Assembly: GCA_041661445.1 (NCBI GenBank)
Contig: JBAZUK010000001.1
Span: 248,001 to 312,000 of the forward strand
DNA from: JBAZUK01 sp041661445
GTDB taxonomy: Bacteria > Chlamydiota > Chlamydiia > Chlamydiales > SM23-39
Direction: 5' to 3'
DNA length: 64,000 nt
Each line of letters opens with the position of its first letter. Positions within the stretch are counted from its first letter, which is position 1. This document shows positions 62,198 through 64,000 of the stretch, piece by piece. A program made the translations under genes and the position numbers. The notes under the pieces were generated by a model, which saw only the letters and a program-made list of their open reading frames with translations, was not told the DNA's origin and did no database searches.

Positions 62198-62467
62198 ATG
62201 AACAAATTAAATGTAAAAGCTTTTAGTTTAACCTGCGCTATTACATGGAGCTTAGCTTTGCTTGTTTTAGCCTGGATTTCGGCTTTTGGCTGGGGAATTC
62301 GCGATGTCAGCATGCTAGCCGGATTATATTTAGGTTATAAAGCAACTTTTTTTGGCGGCATTATCGGAGCTCTATGGGGATTTTTTGATGCAGGCATCGG
62401 GGGATTTATTTTTTCATCAATTTATAATTACTTTTTAAAAAAATTTTCAAAAATAAAAGCCGGCTAA
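62198..62467 (+). CDS. Small membrane protein annotated in relatives as bacteriophage holin-like
   Basis: 89 residues from ATG 62198 (AAAGGAAAAATC ribosome site; the earlier ATG 62144 adds an unconserved Lys-rich start). Two or three membrane segments: SLTCAITWSLALLVLAWISAF, a middle GLYLGYKATFFGGIIGALWGFFDAGIGGFIF, with a charged Lys end. NVKAFSLTCAI and a G-x-x-P/G-rich centre resemble a widespread family labelled 'bacteriophage holin' in many non-phage genomes. No lysin or phage genes lie nearby, so the name should not be read as function. Confidence 0.55.
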   Translation: MNKLNVKAFSLTCAITWSLALLVLAWISAFGWGIRDVSMLAGLYLGYKATFFGGIIGALWGFFDAGIGGFIFSSIYNYFLKKFSKIKAG

Positions 62468-62673
62468 AAAATTAGATAATGATTTATTTGATTATTTTTT
62501 TGTTTCAAAAGTTTTTTGATCTGCTTAAGATAAGAAGGTATTTTTTTTTCTGCTTTTTTTGTGATGTTAGCTTTCCCGCTATGTTTTTTTACTTTTTTTT
62601 ATAAAAAACATAAAAAAACTTTTCAAGAACGCTTTTTATTAATAAAGTTATAAAAAAGAAAGCGGAGGTGTTT

Positions 62674-63279
62674 ATGTCTAAATTATATTTTCGTTACGGA
62701 ACAGTAGGTTCTGCAAAAACTTTAAATTTATTAGCTGTTGCCCATAATTATAGAAGACAGGGGAAAGAAGTCTGTCTGATTAAACCTGAGCTTGATACCA
62801 GATTTGGTAAAAAAAAGATCAAATCCAGAGCCGGACTGGAAAAGGAAGCCGATCTATTAGTTAAACCGGATACTGTACTGAATTACGATCAGTTTCTAAA
62901 TATAAGCTGCATATTAGTCGATGAAGCGCAGTTTTTATCTGAGTTCGTCATCAATCAATTTAGAGATATTACAGTTAATCTTCATATACCTATAATTTGC
63001 TATGGTCTTCGAACTGATTTTAAATCCCGGTTATTTGAAGGATCCAGAAGGTTGATGGAACTTGCTGATTCAATAGAAGAAGTTAAATGTACCTGTCAAT
63101 TCTGCAATAAAAAATCTGTAATGAATTTAAAGCATGTCAATGGGCTGGCAACTGTAGAAGGAGCTTCTGTGCAGCTTGGCTGCGAAGAGTTGTTTTATCC
63201 GGTATGTTTCAGCTGCTATAAAAAGCAGATAGATGATGCAAAAAAAGTTAAATTGACTGAAAGCGTACTAACGAAATAA
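62674..63279 (+). CDS. tdk: Thymidine kinase (type II, TK1-like)
   Basis: 201 residues from ATG 62674, with GCGGAGG 7 bases before (an in-frame GTG at 62668 is part of that site). The enzyme phosphorylates thymidine for dTMP salvage. Marks: P-loop in YFRYGTVGSAKTLNLL, where the Gly before Lys is Ala; CILVDEAQFLS with the Walker B/catalytic Glu; lasso CQFCNKKSVMNLKH and VCFSCYKKQ with the structural zinc cysteines; and YGLRTDFKSRLFEGS. Zn-binding and substrate parts look intact. In an intracellular bacterium it would use host thymidine. Confidence 0.92.
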   Translation: MSKLYFRYGTVGSAKTLNLLAVAHNYRRQGKEVCLIKPELDTRFGKKKIKSRAGLEKEADLLVKPDTVLNYDQFLNISCILVDEAQFLSEFVINQFRDITVNLHIPIICYGLRTDFKSRLFEGSRRLMELADSIEEVKCTCQFCNKKSVMNLKHVNGLATVEGASVQLGCEELFYPVCFSCYKKQIDDAKKVKLTESVLTK

Positions 63280-63342
63280 TTTTAGAAATTAAACTGAGCT
63301 TTGGTTTAAGTCTATAAATAGTTTGATGCAAAGATGATATTT

Positions 63343-63795
63343 TTATTCTAGCGGTAGATTATTGATCTTTAAAAAGTCATTTTTCCAGTAATAATTATCA
63401 AGCAGTCCATCGGTATTTCTTTTTGTGAGAAGATACATCAGATACAAGGCTTCAATGGATGCCAGACCATGTTTTGGATCCGGGCACATTGTTTGTTTTC
63501 TGGGATATGCCGTGACATATTTTGGAGGAATGCTTCTGCATTCGATATTTTCAGGGATAATTTTAAGAATTTTTTGTAAATATCCCCAGGTTGAATCAAT
63601 TAATAAAATTCCTTTGTTATTATCTTTTTCATCTAAAACTGGAGCGTCAACTTTTAATAAAACATAATTTGTTAGATCAAGTCCATCTTTTAAGGGATAT
63701 GTATGAAAAATCATATCTTCTCTGTTTTCGATGCCTCGAAGCGAGCATTTCTTCAGGTTTTCTTTTCTATGTCTGATTATTATTGTAGGAAGCAT
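63343..63795 (-). CDS. DTW/Tsr3-like aminocarboxypropyltransferase family protein
   Basis: 150 residues. ILLIDSTWGYLQKILK holds the D-(S/T)-T-W core, and SIPPKYVTAYPRKQTMCPDP followed by HGLASIEALYLMYLL the second conserved block with an S-x-E-A. The TDD superfamily (Tsr3, DTWD1/2, TapT) moves the 3-amino-3-carboxypropyl group from SAM to rRNA or tRNA uridines. It is short, lacking an N-terminal zinc CxxC as in Tsr3. Whether the target is rRNA or tRNA is unknown. The start is ATG 63795 (MLPTIIIRHRKEN), which matches the family opening. Convergent with tdk. Confidence 0.65.
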   Translation of the reverse strand: MLPTIIIRHRKENLKKCSLRGIENREDMIFHTYPLKDGLDLTNYVLLKVDAPVLDEKDNNKGILLIDSTWGYLQKILKIIPENIECRSIPPKYVTAYPRKQTMCPDPKHGLASIEALYLMYLLTKRNTDGLLDNYYWKNDFLKINNLPLE

Positions 63796-64000
63796 AATTT
63801 TTATTAAAACAATCTGATAAAATTAATTGAACAATTCATATAAATTTAAAGTAATTATAAGAAAGATCTAATTAAATAAAAATCTTAAAAACTGATCATA
63901 TTCTGCTTAAAGTGTTTTTAAAAAAATTATTGTAATTTATTTAAAAAAAATATTTACTGTTTTTTCGTTTTAACAAAAATGGTAAAAATATGAATATTTT
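63796..64000. other. Window-end intergenic sequence
   Basis: 205 AT-rich bases upstream of the DTW/Tsr3-like gene; no feature recognised. A gene could begin just beyond the window edge. Confidence 0.4.

Noticed and set aside
62198..62467. Prophage, based on the holin-like protein
   Set aside because: No capsid, tail, terminase, lysin or integrase genes flank it.

Overview
The window is AT-rich (roughly 30% G+C by eye), gene-dense, uses the standard code, and reads as a chromosome segment from a member of the phylum Chlamydiae that is not a classical Chlamydia. Several gene groups keep an order I know from Chlamydia: HAD phosphatase / truA / SWIB protein / frameshifted prfB / GNAT / yebC (the CT464-CT457 neighbourhood) and M16 protease / plsB / RNase G / yceD / rpmF / plsX (CT806-CT811), plus pcnB-lpxB, dsbA-dsbB, tyrP and a nucleotide (ATP/ADP) translocase of obligate intracellular bacteria. 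A full-length pyruvate:ferredoxin oxidoreductase points to an anaerobic or microaerophilic lineage; the described anaerobic group that fits is Anoxychlamydiales, but that placement is inference.

Layout. 1-3.3 kb: an M48-like peptidase with a destroyed zinc motif, recO, tRNA-Arg, an exported outer-membrane-like protein. 3.4-9.0 kb: an operon-like run hpf, small HsdR_N-type nuclease-fold protein, two MptE-like/Maf-like (DUF115) proteins separated by a MORN-repeat protein, and an M15-like lipoprotein. 9.0-11.4 kb: tRNA-Leu followed by a decayed accessory islet (serine-recombinase tail, broken and intact GNAT genes, a methyltransferase) that abuts a multiply frameshifted HAD pseudogene. 11.4-20.4 kb: HIT protein, lipid kinase, Ntn-type amidase, nifJ and the ATP/ADP carrier. 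20.7-26.0 kb: a thioredoxin reductase-thioredoxin fusion with a signal peptide, flanked by two paralogous membrane sulfatase/phosphotransferase-like proteins. 26.2-34.1 kb: the HAD/truA/SWIB/prfB/GNAT/sprT/yebC/namZ group. 34.3-39.7 kb: a very large Ig/cadherin-like protein with an inserted LVIVD propeller, and a probable outer-membrane beta-barrel. 39.9-50.5 kb: M16 protease, phospholipid, RNA-decay, lipid A and polyA genes. 51.1-54.7 kb: a Ser/Pro-rich possible effector and tyrP-dsbA-dsbB. 54.8-62.0 kb: exported beta-propeller protein and a 1778-residue TPS (FHA-type) protein with near-identical tandem repeats. The end holds a holin-like protein, thymidine kinase and a DTW/Tsr3-family protein.

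How it fits together: housekeeping loci are conserved, while the cell-surface loci between them are lineage-specific. In Chlamydia the places next to yebC and plsX carry the host-interaction genes tarp and pmpD; here the positions next to or near yebC and yceD carry other large surface or membrane proteins. Envelope themes recur: disulfide chemistry (DsbA/B, exported TrxB-Trx), peptidoglycan turnover (NamZ, M15 lipoprotein), glycan or lipid modification (MptE-like pair, sulfatase-like pair, LpxB) and giant surface proteins. No CRISPR array, complete prophage, insertion sequence, rRNA or replication origin was seen.
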